A stretch of 35,136 nt of DNA from Methylococcales bacterium (GTDB lineage: Bacteria > Pseudomonadota > Gammaproteobacteria > JABHGC01): the NCBI GenBank assembly GCA_018671575.1, contig JABHHM010000166.1:1-35136 (forward strand). Direction: 5' to 3'. The notes beneath the pieces are model-generated. The model searched no databases, had not been told where the DNA came from, and worked only from the letters and a program-made list of their open reading frames with translations. This document shows, one piece after another, positions 21,169-31,735 of this stretch. Within the stretch, counting starts at the first letter, position 1. Each line of letters begins with the position of its first letter. A program made the translations under genes and the position numbers.

Positions 21169-22431
21169 TTATTTAACTTCAAAAGCACCTAGTTTTTTAG
21201 GAACAGGTGCATTTTTCAGTTCCACATATTGAGGTAAGCCATTTTTGTAAGGTGGATAATCCTCACCTTGAATGAGTGGCTGAAGGTATTGTCGACATTC
21301 CTCAGTGATACCGAAGCCATCTTCACTGATGTATTCTGCGGGCATCATTTTTTCGACATTGGCAACATCGGCTAAATTGGTATGACCGATTTCCCATTGA
21401 TAGGGATCGTTGGAGGTTCGTACAACGGTTGGCATGATTGCATTTTTGCCTTCCAATGCCAATTCCACAGCTCTTTGTCCTAGTGCATAAGCCTGGTCAA
21501 CATCTGTTTTTGAAGCAATGTGTCGAGCTGCTCTTTGTAAGTAGTCAGCAACAGCCCAGTGATACTTGTAGCCTAGGTTGTCTTTGACTATTTGACTGAT
21601 AACTGGTGCAACGCCACCTAATTGTGCGTGACCAAAAGCATCTTTACCGCCCGCTTCAGCCATAAATTGCCCTTCAGCATTTTTAACGCCTTCTGAGACA
21701 ACAATCGAGCAATAGCCGAATCGTTTGACCGAATCATCAACTTTTGCCAAGAACTTTTCCTGATCAAAAGTGATTTCAGGGAATAAAATGATGTGGGGTG
21801 CGTCACCTTCTTTTTCTGCTGCAATACCACCAGCAGCTGCAATCCAGCCTGCATGTCTGCCCATGACTTCCATGACAAAAATTTTGGTTGAAGTTTTTGC
21901 CATCGAGGCAACATCAAAGCTGGCTTCACGAATAGAAACAGCAACATATTTCGCAACGGAACCAAAGCCAGGGCAACAATCCGTAATGGGTAAGTCATTA
22001 TCAACTGTTTTAGGTACACCAACGCAAGTAATTGGGTAACCCATTTTTTCGCCAATTTGTGAAACTTTATGTGCAGTGTCTTGTGAATCTCCACCACCAT
22101 TATAGAAGAAATAGCCAATGTCGTGGGCTTTGAAAACTTCAATTAGTCTTTCGTATTGTGCTTTGTTTTCTTCTAAACTTTTTAATTTGTAACGACAAGA
22201 GCCAAATGCACCTGATGGAGTTTGTTTTAATGCAGCAATATCTTCATCTGAGTCTTGGCTGGTATCAATTAAGTCTTCAGTTAATGCGCCTATAATTCCA
22301 TTTCTACCTGCATAAACATTGCCGATTTTATCGCCATTTTTACGTGCAGTTTCAATAACACCACAAGCTGATGCGTTAATAACGGCTGTTACACCGCCAG
22401 ATTGCGCATAGAATGCATTTTTTTTACTCAT
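21169..22431 (-). CDS. pfp: Diphosphate (PPi)-dependent 6-phosphofructokinase
   Basis: YNGGGDSQDTAHK, GVPKTVDNDLPITDCCPGFGS (PKT signature of PPi type), MEVMGRHAGWIAAAGG. Confidence 0.93.
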   Translation of the reverse strand: MSKKNAFYAQSGGVTAVINASACGVIETARKNGDKIGNVYAGRNGIIGALTEDLIDTSQDSDEDIAALKQTPSGAFGSCRYKLKSLEENKAQYERLIEVFKAHDIGYFFYNGGGDSQDTAHKVSQIGEKMGYPITCVGVPKTVDNDLPITDCCPGFGSVAKYVAVSIREASFDVASMAKTSTKIFVMEVMGRHAGWIAAAGGIAAEKEGDAPHIILFPEITFDQEKFLAKVDDSVKRFGYCSIVVSEGVKNAEGQFMAEAGGKDAFGHAQLGGVAPVISQIVKDNLGYKYHWAVADYLQRAARHIASKTDVDQAYALGQRAVELALEGKNAIMPTVVRTSNDPYQWEIGHTNLADVANVEKMMPAEYISEDGFGITEECRQYLQPLIQGEDYPPYKNGLPQYVELKNAPVPKKLGAFEVK

Positions 22432-22486
22432 TCATGTCTCCAGTTTAACTATGTGTATAATAATTTAATGGTTGTTTGAAAATTAA

Positions 22487-22846
22487 CTATTTCTCTTTTT
22501 CTTGCTCTTCTTTTTGTTTTTCGGTCAAGTGGTCTGCGTGAACTTGCAACAAGGTAACTATACAGTCTGAAACATCATCAAAATCTTTGAATCCTGTGCC
22601 GAATTGTGTGTATGCATTATAAAAAAATTGAGCACGGTAGCTTCTTTCACCTGATTTAATAACCAGTAGATGGCATTTGTCCTTTTCCCAGTAGACGGCA
22701 GGACAAGGAGCTAATTCTCTATTCATTTGAGATAAACGAATTTCTGTATCAACTATTTGAGTATCAACCACTTCTCCATATCTTTCCTGTAAAGTGGTTT
22801 TAACTTTCCATAATTCAGATTCCGTGAAGTCGGGAATTTGTTGCAT
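22487..22846 (-). CDS. Hypothetical protein (119 aa)
   Basis: Intact co-oriented ORF upstream of pfp; MQQIPDFTESELWKVKTTLQERYGEVVDTQIVDTEIRL... Confidence 0.75.
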   Translation of the reverse strand: MQQIPDFTESELWKVKTTLQERYGEVVDTQIVDTEIRLSQMNRELAPCPAVYWEKDKCHLLVIKSGERSYRAQFFYNAYTQFGTGFKDFDDVSDCIVTLLQVHADHLTEKQKEEQEKEK

Positions 22847-23120
22847 GGTTTAACCTGTTGAGTAATTTTTAAGACCGCATTATGACATAAAAAAAAATAG
22901 AATGTTAGATATTGCCCTTTTAATTCTTAAGTGAAATGTTGCTGTAATTATTTAAGTATTTGATATTTAAACTTAATAATTTGTGTATTTAGGCATTTAG
23001 AGTGAATTGTATATTGTTTTCATATTAATAATGATATGTCGATATACGTTTTGAATATTTTTTAGCTATTATGTAGTAATGTTACCCATCAAAATTAAAT
23101 GTGAATTCTATAAATAAATA

Positions 23121-26100
23121 ATGAATACTAAAAGCGAAAGAATTAGAGAGATCCCCTACAACTACACCTCGTTTACAGACAAAGAAATTATTCTGCGATT
23201 TTTGGGAGAGGGGGCATTTGAAATTATTGAATCGTTAAGAGGCAGTAGAAAGACAGGACGTTCTGCCAGAATGTTATTTGAAGTATTGGGTGATATGTGG
23301 GTGGTGACTCGTAATCCCTTTATTCAGGATGATTTGATTGAAAATAAAAAAAGATGTTCAGCCTTATTCAGTGCATTGCATCATCGGTTGGATCAGATAG
23401 AAAAACGCAGTGATGGTGTTCCGCAAACATTACAATTAATTGCAATTGCTCGGCAATCAGTCACAAAATTTGAAGATGATTTATTGACGTTTACTAAAAA
23501 AAGGCAAGCGATTAGAAAAAAATTCTCTAGTTTTACCCGTAAAGACAATATTGATTTTAGTGGTTTAGCCCGTGTATCTCATGTGACTGATGCGACTGAC
23601 TGGCGTGTTGAATATCCTTTTGTGGTATTACACCCCAATACCGAAAAAGAATGTCAGGCAATGGTGGCGGGTTGTATTGAACTGGGTTTAACGATTATTC
23701 CACGAGGTGGTGGTACAGGTTACACAGGAGGAGCAATTCCGCTTTACAGCAATACGGCTGTTATTAATCTGGAAAAATTAACTCGTATCAATACGGTTAA
23801 AAAACAACAACAAGATAATAATAACTTTGCAACCATTGCTGTTGAAGCAGGCGTAGTGACTCGTCGAGTAGCAGAAGCTGCAGAATCTTCAGGTTTTGTA
23901 TTTGCGGTTGATCCAACGTCACAAGATGCTTCTACCATTGGCGGTAATATTGCAATGAATGCGGGTGGTAAAAAAGCAGTTATGTGGGGCACAACATTGG
24001 ATAATTTGTTGTCCTGGCGAATGTTAACTGCCAAAGCCCAGTGGCTTGAGGTAGAAAGATTAGAGCATAATTTTGGTAAAATTCATGAGCAGGAAATGGT
24101 TAAATTTAAATTAACCACCACCGATGAGATTGGAGGCAAACCAGTTGATGATCCTGTTATTCTTGAGATACCTGGAGCGTCATTACGCAAGCAGGGGCTA
24201 GGAAAAGATGTAACGGATAAATTCCTAGGAGGTCTTCCTGGTGCTCAGAAAGAAGGCTGTGATGGCTTAATCAGTTCTGCTGTTTTTATCCTGCACACGA
24301 TGCCCGCTTATACCCGAACCGTTTGTTTGGAATTCTTTGGCAAGGATTTGAAAGCTGCGGTACCCGCCATTGTTGAAATAAAAAATAAAATAGATGACAA
24401 CAGTGATGTGATTTTATCTGGATTAGAGCATCTGGATGCCCGATATGTTAAAGCGGTTAAATACAATACCAAGTCAAATCGAGCAGAATTTCCTAAAATG
24501 GTGTTGCTAATTGATATTTCAGGCAAGCAAGAAGATCAAGTTGCGAAAGCTGCATCAGAGGTGATTCGATTGGCGAATGTCCGTGATGCGGAAGGTTTTG
24601 TGGCTGTGAGCAATGATGCAAGAAAACAATTTTGGTCTGATCGGAGTCGTACTGCAGCCATTGCGGCACATACCAATGCTTTTAAAATTAATGAAGACGT
24701 GGTTATTCCTTTAGAAAAATTGGCTGAGTACAGTGAGGGTATTGAAATTATCAATATTGAGCTGTCAATATCCAATAAAATCAGCATGATTGATGCCATG
24801 AGTGATTATTTGTCACAAGACTGGATAACATTGGTTGAGTTAACCGATGAATTGCAAAATGAAGAATCACAACAAATTATATTACAAAAACAACAGGTTT
24901 CTTTGGAGTTATTGCAACAGGTTAAGGGGCAATGGCAGCATTATTTGAATAATTTTAATGTCAGTGCATTGAATTATCAGTCAAATTTAACAGACGATGA
25001 GCAGAATCAAGGAAAATCGGATGATCAATTAATACATCTATTGTTAAAAAACTCAATTGTCATTTCAATTAAAGACAAAGTAATTAATCCACTTAAAGAT
25101 ATTTTGAGTGGTAACGAGTTATCTCCATTAAAAGATCAGCTTGAAGTTCTTCATCAACAAGTTTTATCCAGTCGGCTATTTGTTGCTACGCATATGCATG
25201 CTGGTGATGGCAATGTACACACCAATATTCCTGTTAACTCCAATGATTATAGAATGATGCAACAAGCCGAAAAAATGGTGGATCGCATTATGAAATTAGC
25301 GATCAATCTTGGAGGGGTTATTTCTGGTGAGCATGGTATTGGTTTAACAAAAATACAATATTTAGATGAAGCAACCATCAATGCATTTGAAAAATATAAA
25401 AATGAAGTCGATCCACAACAGCATTTTAACAAAGGTAAATTGTTGCCAAACTCTTCTTTGGAAAGAGCCTACACTCCATCGCTGAGGTTACTACAGCAAG
25501 AAGCCATTATTCTGGAAGACAGTGAGCTGGGGGCTTTAAATGATGATATTAAGGACTGTTTGCGGTGTGGCAAATGTAAACCTGTCTGTAATACCCATAT
25601 TCCAAATGCCAACATGCTTTATTCTCCACGCAATAAAATTTTAGCAACAGGTTTAATTGTAGAAGCATTTATGTATGAAGAGCAGACTCGACGCGGAATT
25701 TCTGTTAGGCATTTTGATGAAATGAATGATATTGGTGATCATTGTACCATTTGCCATAAATGTTTAGCGCCTTGTCCTGTTGATATTGATTTTGGTGATG
25801 TAACCACTCGTTTGAGGTCTTTTTTGAGTTTAAGAAAACGTAAACGATTTAACATAGGAACAAAAGTGTCCTTGGCATTTCTAAATGTGGCCGATCCTTC
25901 AAGTATTAAATTAATTAGAAAAATATTGATTGAATGGGGTTATAAATCACAACGCTTGTCACATTTTATGTTCAGAAAACTATTTAAGAAGCAGGTGGAT
26001 AAAATTCCAAAATCTACCACGGGTAAAATGAAAGCCAGAACACAAATCGTCAATTTGCTTAAAAAACCAATGCCAAAAGATGTACCGTCAATGACGATGA

Positions 26101-26966
26101 GGCGTACTTTGGGGGTTGAAAATAATAAAATGATTCCCATTGTTCGTAATCCAAAAGTGACAACGGATGATGATGAAGCGGTGTTTTATTTTCCAGGTTG
26201 TGGTGCTGAGAGGCTTTTTAGTCAAATTGGAATGGCGGTATTGGCGATGTTATATCACCAAAATGTACAAACTGTTTTACCTCCAGGTTATCTCTGTTGT
26301 GGTTATCCTCAAGAAGCCAATGGTGATACTATTTTATCAAAAAAAATGACAACCGATAATCGAGTGTTATTTCATCGGGTTGCGAATACGCTGAACTATC
26401 TTGATATTAAAACGGTCTTGCTTTCATGTGGGACTTGTATTGATCAATTATTAAAGTATCAATTTGAGAAAATTTTCCCAGGATGTCGAATCATGGATAT
26501 TCATGAATATTTGATGGAAAAAAATATCAAACTCGATAATTCTAATGGCATGAAATATGTTTACCATGATCCTTGTCATAGTCCGATGAAACACTATCAG
26601 CCACAATCTGTGGTGTCATCTCTCATGAATGGGGCTGTGGCAATGTCGGATCGTTGCTGTGGTGAGGCTGGTACAATGGCGGTTTCCAGACCAGATATTG
26701 CCACTCAAATCAGGTATAAAAAACAGCAAGAGTTAAAGCTTAATCTAAAAACACTTCAATTTGAAGCACTTGCCGTTCCTCAAAAAGTCAAATTGCTAAC
26801 TGCTTGTCCCGCATGTGTGCAAGGTTTATCTCGATACCAAAAAAATACGGGACTGGAGACTAATTTCATGGTGGTCGAAATAGCACAGCAGATTTATGGA
26901 AAAGATTGGCAGCAACTATTTATGAAAGAAATTTCCCAAGGTGGCATTGAACAGGTTTTATTGTAA
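23121..26966 (+). CDS. Large FAD-linked oxidase / 4Fe-4S / CCG-domain oxidoreductase (GlcD-GlcF-type fusion)
   Basis: FAD-binding [69 protein letters not shown] and [17 protein letters not shown] motifs GCGAER...CCGYPQ, SCGTC, RCCGEAG. Confidence 0.93.
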   Translation: MNTKSERIREIPYNYTSFTDKEIILRFLGEGAFEIIESLRGSRKTGRSARMLFEVLGDMWVVTRNPFIQDDLIENKKRCSALFSALHHRLDQIEKRSDGVPQTLQLIAIARQSVTKFEDDLLTFTKKRQAIRKKFSSFTRKDNIDFSGLARVSHVTDATDWRVEYPFVVLHPNTEKECQAMVAGCIELGLTIIPRGGGTGYTGGAIPLYSNTAVINLEKLTRINTVKKQQQDNNNFATIAVEAGVVTRRVAEAAESSGFVFAVDPTSQDASTIGGNIAMNAGGKKAVMWGTTLDNLLSWRMLTAKAQWLEVERLEHNFGKIHEQEMVKFKLTTTDEIGGKPVDDPVILEIPGASLRKQGLGKDVTDKFLGGLPGAQKEGCDGLISSAVFILHTMPAYTRTVCLEFFGKDLKAAVPAIVEIKNKIDDNSDVILSGLEHLDARYVKAVKYNTKSNRAEFPKMVLLIDISGKQEDQVAKAASEVIRLANVRDAEGFVAVSNDARKQFWSDRSRTAAIAAHTNAFKINEDVVIPLEKLAEYSEGIEIINIELSISNKISMIDAMSDYLSQDWITLVELTDELQNEESQQIILQKQQVSLELLQQVKGQWQHYLNNFNVSALNYQSNLTDDEQNQGKSDDQLIHLLLKNSIVISIKDKVINPLKDILSGNELSPLKDQLEVLHQQVLSSRLFVATHMHAGDGNVHTNIPVNSNDYRMMQQAEKMVDRIMKLAINLGGVISGEHGIGLTKIQYLDEATINAFEKYKNEVDPQQHFNKGKLLPNSSLERAYTPSLRLLQQEAIILEDSELGALNDDIKDCLRCGKCKPVCNTHIPNANMLYSPRNKILATGLIVEAFMYEEQTRRGISVRHFDEMNDIGDHCTICHKCLAPCPVDIDFGDVTTRLRSFLSLRKRKRFNIGTKVSLAFLNVADPSSIKLIRKILIEWGYKSQRLSHFMFRKLFKKQVDKIPKSTTGKMKARTQIVNLLKKPMPKDVPSMTMRRTLGVENNKMIPIVRNPKVTTDDDEAVFYFPGCGAERLFSQIGMAVLAMLYHQNVQTVLPPGYLCCGYPQEANGDTILSKKMTTDNRVLFHRVANTLNYLDIKTVLLSCGTCIDQLLKYQFEKIFPGCRIMDIHEYLMEKNIKLDNSNGMKYVYHDPCHSPMKHYQPQSVVSSLMNGAVAMSDRCCGEAGTMAVSRPDIATQIRYKKQQELKLNLKTLQFEALAVPQKVKLLTACPACVQGLSRYQKNTGLETNFMVVEIAQQIYGKDWQQLFMKEISQGGIEQVLL

Positions 26967-28918
26967 TGAAAATATTTTCGTTTAGATACAAATTGGCTTT
27001 GGTGATTTCATCGTTGTTGTTGGTTTCCATCTTTGGTGTATTTTATGTGGTGCAAACAAATTTGGAAAAACAGTTTGTTCAAACCATTAAGTCTGATTTA
27101 GGTGTCACCAGAAATCTGGTTTTTAGATTGATGCGTAACCGACAAAAAGTCCTTGGCAGTTATGCCTTGTCACTCGAAGGCGATCGCATGATTCGTGATG
27201 TTTTAACGGATAAAACTATGGATAGAGAGACGGCAAATGACATTGTTAAGGAAGAGATTCTAGGTAATTATACAGAAATAGATATTCTCACTGTGTTGTC
27301 ACCCGATGGTAAAGTGATCGCTTCAAGCATGAATAATATGCAATGGGAAAATACCTTGCAAGCGATTGAGGTTTATTCAAAGGCCTTGACGGGAGAAGTG
27401 TCCAGCGGTTATTTATTTGTTGATAATATTTGTTTTCAGTTAATTGCGACTCCTGTATTTATACGAGAAGAAATGATTGGTATTAATATATTGGCGATTA
27501 AATTAGGGCAAAAAGAAATTAATGACATTCAGCAAATGAGTTCTGTTGAGTTGGCATTTTTCAGGAAAGACCAAGTATTTCTATCGACTAAATGGCATGA
27601 AAAATATTCTAGCTCACTGTTATTTGAAAAATTAGATGAAATTCCCATTGATTCAAAGCAAAAAAACCTGCAACAAACAACTTTGGGTGGTGAACGATAT
27701 TTATATTATAGTGTCAGTGAGCAAAACTTTTTTCCTGACTTTATTTTGGCTAAATCATTGGATAAAGAATTGGTATTCGTGGAAAAAATTCGAAATGATG
27801 CCATTTTGATTGGTCTTATTGTCTTAATGTTTGGTTTTATTCTTTCTATCTTTTTTGCTTCCAGTATATCCAAACCCATTCAAGCATTACGAAAAGCAAC
27901 CGAAGAAGTTGATCAACAAAATTATGACTATCGTCTGCATATTCAGTCTAAGGATGAGTTTGCTTTATTGAGTGATTCGTTTAATTCAATGATGTCAGGC
28001 TTGGCTGAAAGAGAAAAAATGCGTGGGGTTATGCATAAAGTGGTTTCTAAAGAAATTGCTGAAGAATTGTTGTCAAAGGGTGGTGTTTCGCTGGGTGGAG
28101 AAGAACGTGAAGTGTCTATTTTGTTTTCAGATATTCGTGGTTTTACTCAAATTTCTGAAGGCATGAGTGCCAGTGAATTGTTGGATTTATTGAATGAATA
28201 TTTTACTCGGGTGAGTTTGTGTATTGATGATAATTTTGGTGTTATTGATAAATATATCGGTGATGCCATTATGGCAATATTTGGTGCACCTGTTACGCAT
28301 AATCATGATGCTGTTAATTCGGTATTGGCTGCACAGGCAATGGTAGAAGCATTGATGTTGTTTAATAATGAAACGGCTGATTTATATGGTAAAGAATTAG
28401 AAGTAGGTATTGGAATTAATACGGGAACGGTTGTTGCAGGGAATATGGGGTCAGAAAATAGGCTGAATTATACGGTATTAGGTGATGAAGTGAATCTGGC
28501 ATCAAGGTTGGAAGGATTAACTAAAAAGTATGGGGTTCACATTATTATCAGTGGCTCAACTTATGACGCATTATTGAAGGAAAATGTTGAAAATAAACAT
28601 TTGATTATTTGTCGGGCGTTGGAAAAAGTTCAGGTAAAAGGCAAGGTAAATGCCGTTATGATATACCAAGTTTTTTCACCAACAGAATTGTTGCTGGATA
28701 ATTTTGAACAATGTTTGAGTGCATTTCATCGTGCCATTGATTTTTTTCATCAAAAAATGTTTGATGAAGCCTATGAGCTATTAAAACAGTTGCATAAAGA
28801 ACACCCAAAGGATGGACCTGTAAAATTATTTAAAGAAAAATGTGAACTCTACCTTGAAGAGCCATCTTATTACGACCGCCATTATGTTAATGGAGCGTTC
28901 AGGTTTAATGAGAAGTGA
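26966..28918 (+). CDS. Membrane class III adenylate/guanylate cyclase with extracytoplasmic sensor and HAMP
   Basis: N-terminal TM, TM near 280-300, HAMP SISKPIQALRKATEEV, cyclase VSILFSDIRGFTQISEGMS...IDKYIGDAIMAIFGAP...NYTVLGDEVNLASRLEGL; start overlaps previous stop (TAATG). Confidence 0.95.
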   Translation: MKIFSFRYKLALVISSLLLVSIFGVFYVVQTNLEKQFVQTIKSDLGVTRNLVFRLMRNRQKVLGSYALSLEGDRMIRDVLTDKTMDRETANDIVKEEILGNYTEIDILTVLSPDGKVIASSMNNMQWENTLQAIEVYSKALTGEVSSGYLFVDNICFQLIATPVFIREEMIGINILAIKLGQKEINDIQQMSSVELAFFRKDQVFLSTKWHEKYSSSLLFEKLDEIPIDSKQKNLQQTTLGGERYLYYSVSEQNFFPDFILAKSLDKELVFVEKIRNDAILIGLIVLMFGFILSIFFASSISKPIQALRKATEEVDQQNYDYRLHIQSKDEFALLSDSFNSMMSGLAEREKMRGVMHKVVSKEIAEELLSKGGVSLGGEEREVSILFSDIRGFTQISEGMSASELLDLLNEYFTRVSLCIDDNFGVIDKYIGDAIMAIFGAPVTHNHDAVNSVLAAQAMVEALMLFNNETADLYGKELEVGIGINTGTVVAGNMGSENRLNYTVLGDEVNLASRLEGLTKKYGVHIIISGSTYDALLKENVENKHLIICRALEKVQVKGKVNAVMIYQVFSPTELLLDNFEQCLSAFHRAIDFFHQKMFDEAYELLKQLHKEHPKDGPVKLFKEKCELYLEEPSYYDRHYVNGAFRFNEK

Positions 28919-28996
28919 TGTTGATGAAATGGTCTATAATTATACAGGCTGAATGTGAGTTAATAATGAAAATAAGTAATTTTAAGGAGAATAGAG

Positions 28997-30667
28997 GTGA
29001 GTTTGAATAAGGTGTTTTTTGCAACGGTTATGCCGTTAATATTGATTAGTTGTGGTGGAGGTGATGGAGACTCTACGGCAGCTACAACGACGACTGATTC
29101 AACGAGTGGAAGTGAGGTTTATCCAACAGATTTGACGGTGTCATCTCCGACAAATACAGGATCATCCTCGACCACTCCCTTTTTGGCACCGTCTGCAAAA
29201 TCAGTGGCTAAAGCATTTTCTACTGAATATACGGTGGATACAGAAAAAGTTGATGCATTGTTGACAGGATTATCAACCTTTAAAAATAATTTTGATCCAG
29301 CAAAACTACAGCAACCAGCAACTGATGCTAATTGTTTTGGTCCGCAATTAATATATTCCAATCATCCAGATGGGTCACCTGATACCTCTCCACTTCCATC
29401 GGGGGATTTAGGCATCTGGCTGACATCAGAAACCACGGTGGGCAGTACTTTTAGGGGGAATGGATGTGCTGTTGCCCAGCTAAATAGTCGAATGGAAGAT
29501 ATTAAACTGAGAGTGTCTAATGCGTTAACTGCGTTGGCAGGTATTGTTGGTGCAATCAAAGATGGTGGTTTATCCTTTCCAGAGGATGGCGAAGAGATTT
29601 CTGTCGTTGATGCGTTGAATGCATTGAATGTTGAGGCAACTACCTTTGATTCTGTAAGTATTGGCAAAAATGGGGCTACTTTTACTTATCAGATTGCGCT
29701 AACCTATACCGATCCAAATGACTCTACTGATATTAGTCGTATGTTTTTACAGTTGAAACATGCGCCAGGTACGGATGAAAATAATTATAAAGGACTGTTG
29801 TCTTATCGAATAGAGGATCAGTTTAGTGGTGGCAATTGCCCAGTCAATGCATCCAGTCGAACGGATGTAACCTATATTGGATCGTTGCGATATGATAGAG
29901 ATTCTGCAACGGTTATGAATCTTCAGTTAAAAAATGGTGCGTTTTGTGGTCTGACGGGAACCAGTGAGGATGCCACTAATAAAATTGGAATTGATGATGA
30001 CGGTATTACGGATGCTTCTCAATTATTTGATGCAACAACAAAACTCAATGGATGGGCTGATAATTTTTCCATTTTTACAGCCAATTTTAATCCTTCAAAT
30101 GCTGTTGGTTCATATTCATATGCTTGGCAGGCTGGGAAAGACGATTCTCATTCAAGAGTGTTTAATATTCAGTTGAATGAAGCCAGCCCTGTGACCGTGA
30201 AATCCTACTATGGTTTTGGTGATCAGGTGACAGCAACCAATGGATCAATCAAAGGCTTTATTTGTAATTGGTCGGGGCCAGGTAATAACCATACAACGAA
30301 TTTTTTTGATTCATTGGCACAAAAACAGTTACTTCAATTTGATGAGACAACCAAAAGATTTTTAGTCACTGGGGAAAATTTAATTTATGCACCAACCAAC
30401 AGTTGTACTTATGACGGTAGTGGTACTTTTCTATATGATCGTGATCTTGATCAAGACTTGCTTAATGAAACTGCCGCTACCGTTAATGTTGGGTTGGGAG
30501 AAACACTGGTGTTGGATTTGCTCACAAAAAGTAGCACTACAGCAAATATTACCGAGACAATAACCGAAGAAGGTTATATTGCCAACAGCACCCGCATCGA
30601 CTTTTCCTTAGAGCATGATGCCCTGACGGGCAAATATTCTGCGAATGGTATAATTTTTTTACCATGA
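28997..30667 (+). CDS. Predicted lipoprotein (556 aa), Thr/Ser-rich after lipobox
   Basis: GTG start with upstream AAGGAG; signal peptide VFFATVMPLILISCGGGDGDS (lipobox LISC). Confidence 0.85.
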   Translation: MSLNKVFFATVMPLILISCGGGDGDSTAATTTTDSTSGSEVYPTDLTVSSPTNTGSSSTTPFLAPSAKSVAKAFSTEYTVDTEKVDALLTGLSTFKNNFDPAKLQQPATDANCFGPQLIYSNHPDGSPDTSPLPSGDLGIWLTSETTVGSTFRGNGCAVAQLNSRMEDIKLRVSNALTALAGIVGAIKDGGLSFPEDGEEISVVDALNALNVEATTFDSVSIGKNGATFTYQIALTYTDPNDSTDISRMFLQLKHAPGTDENNYKGLLSYRIEDQFSGGNCPVNASSRTDVTYIGSLRYDRDSATVMNLQLKNGAFCGLTGTSEDATNKIGIDDDGITDASQLFDATTKLNGWADNFSIFTANFNPSNAVGSYSYAWQAGKDDSHSRVFNIQLNEASPVTVKSYYGFGDQVTATNGSIKGFICNWSGPGNNHTTNFFDSLAQKQLLQFDETTKRFLVTGENLIYAPTNSCTYDGSGTFLYDRDLDQDLLNETAATVNVGLGETLVLDLLTKSSTTANITETITEEGYIANSTRIDFSLEHDALTGKYSANGIIFLP

Positions 30668-30725
30668 AGCACATGAAGACAATGAAGAAAAAACTTCAAT
30701 ATCTTCATGCACTTCATGGTAAAAA
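30656..30725. repeat. Near-perfect inverted repeat with ATGAAG micro-repeats, spanning the lipoprotein stop codon; possible bidirectional terminator
   Basis: 32-nt arms TTTTTACCATGAAGCACATGAAGACAATGAAG / CTTCAATATCTTCATGCACTTCATGGTAAAAA (4 mismatches), 6-nt A loop. Confidence 0.85.
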
Positions 30726-30869
30726 TAAAAAATACCTATTATAAAACTTTGTTTTTCCGATACCTAAATATGATGTTTTAAGAGAGGGAAGTTATAGTAT
30801 TTTTTGATATATGAGGCAATGAATGGTATTTGTTGTCTCTATTTTTTTGAGGTATTGGGGGTAGCTTTC

Positions 30870-31109
30870 TTATTGTATACTTGATTCCTCTGGCCATTCG
30901 TCTTTGGTTAGTATTTCAACGGGGTCATAATTGGTTTGTATTTTACTCAGCGTGGGATGCGCTTCAGTTCTGTTTTTAGATTGATGTCTGTGGAGGTCTG
31001 CAATTGGCTTACCATTACGGCAGATAATAATTTCTTCATCTGATCTTTCTATTTTTGCCAGCAAAGACAATAAATTGGTTTCATTATCTTGAATGTTAAC
31101 GACTAACAT
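30870..31109 (-). CDS. Phd/YefM-type antitoxin-like protein (no adjacent toxin seen)
   Basis: MLVVNIQDNETNLLSLLAKIERSDEEIIICRNGKPIADLHRHQSK; typical Phd/YefM N-terminal pattern. Confidence 0.8.
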   Translation of the reverse strand: MLVVNIQDNETNLLSLLAKIERSDEEIIICRNGKPIADLHRHQSKNRTEAHPTLSKIQTNYDPVEILTKDEWPEESSIQ

Positions 31110-31120
31110 GCTTGTTTTCC

Positions 31121-31540
31121 CTATTTAATCCTTTTCTTCGCTAAATACCGTGACTTTGGATTCACATCAATGGTTTGTAATTTAGGAACCAGCACAACAT
31201 CCATGTCTTCCATTGGGATTGCTCCCAATAACACTTCACTTTCTCCAGGTAAAACTGCGGCATTACAACTGGTTGTTCTATTTTTGAAATTAATAATAAC
31301 GGGACCAACCACGTCCATTTTTTTTAAAGTGCCATCAGCCAGTTCTGCTTCCATGGTGTCAATCACAGGGAGATCCAGTTGAGCTTTGATATGTTCATTG
31401 ATGCACATCATATAAGCTCCACTATCAACTAAAGCGCTGACGGTTTCTTTTTTAATTTCATTTTTCTGAATATATCCTCTGCGGGCTAATTCTACATCAC
31501 CTGCGCTGACTAATTCAATGTCTGCATAAATTAACCCCAT
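31121..31540 (-). CDS. Retropepsin-like (clan AA) aspartic protease
   Basis: SALVDSGAYMMCIN catalytic DSGA motif; VLLGAIPMEDMDVVL second hydrophobic-Gly motif. Confidence 0.8.
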   Translation of the reverse strand: MGLIYADIELVSAGDVELARRGYIQKNEIKKETVSALVDSGAYMMCINEHIKAQLDLPVIDTMEAELADGTLKKMDVVGPVIINFKNRTTSCNAAVLPGESEVLLGAIPMEDMDVVLVPKLQTIDVNPKSRYLAKKRIK

Positions 31541-31550
31541 TGTGTGCCTC

Positions 31551-31718
31551 CTAACAAGTAATCACTTTGTCACTTCCAGCTATTTTATCAATAATGTCGT
31601 CATAATTTTTATTTTCATAGAGATTTATGATCGTCACATCGGCCATTTTCTGATGTGAATCAATCATTTGTTGAGTGGCGGGGGAGGCTGTTTTTTTTAA
31701 TAAATAAAGTAGTTTCAT
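31551..31718 (-). CDS. Small DsrE-cluster protein (55 aa), absent from the ORF track
   Basis: Manual translation: MKLLYLLKKTASPATQQMIDSHQKMADVTIINLYENKNYDDIIDKIAGSDKVITC*; co-oriented with, and C-terminal end similar to, the two DsrE-like neighbours. Confidence 0.7.
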   Translation of the reverse strand: MKLLYLLKKTASPATQQMIDSHQKMADVTIINLYENKNYDDIIDKIAGSDKVITC

Positions 31719-31735
31719 GGTTGATTGAATTGATG

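Noticed and set aside
21618-22142. 174-aa minus-strand ORF inside PPi-PFK in another frame
   Set aside because: Out-of-frame shadow of a conserved enzyme; low-complexity K/L-rich translation.
23744-26140. Several 60-96 aa minus-strand ORFs within the FAD/Fe-S oxidoreductase
   Set aside because: Antisense shadows of a conserved long ORF with intact motifs.
30668-30869. Missing toxin for the Phd-like antitoxin
   Set aside because: No ORF of useful length on the minus strand; the region is AT-rich noncoding sequence plus hairpin.
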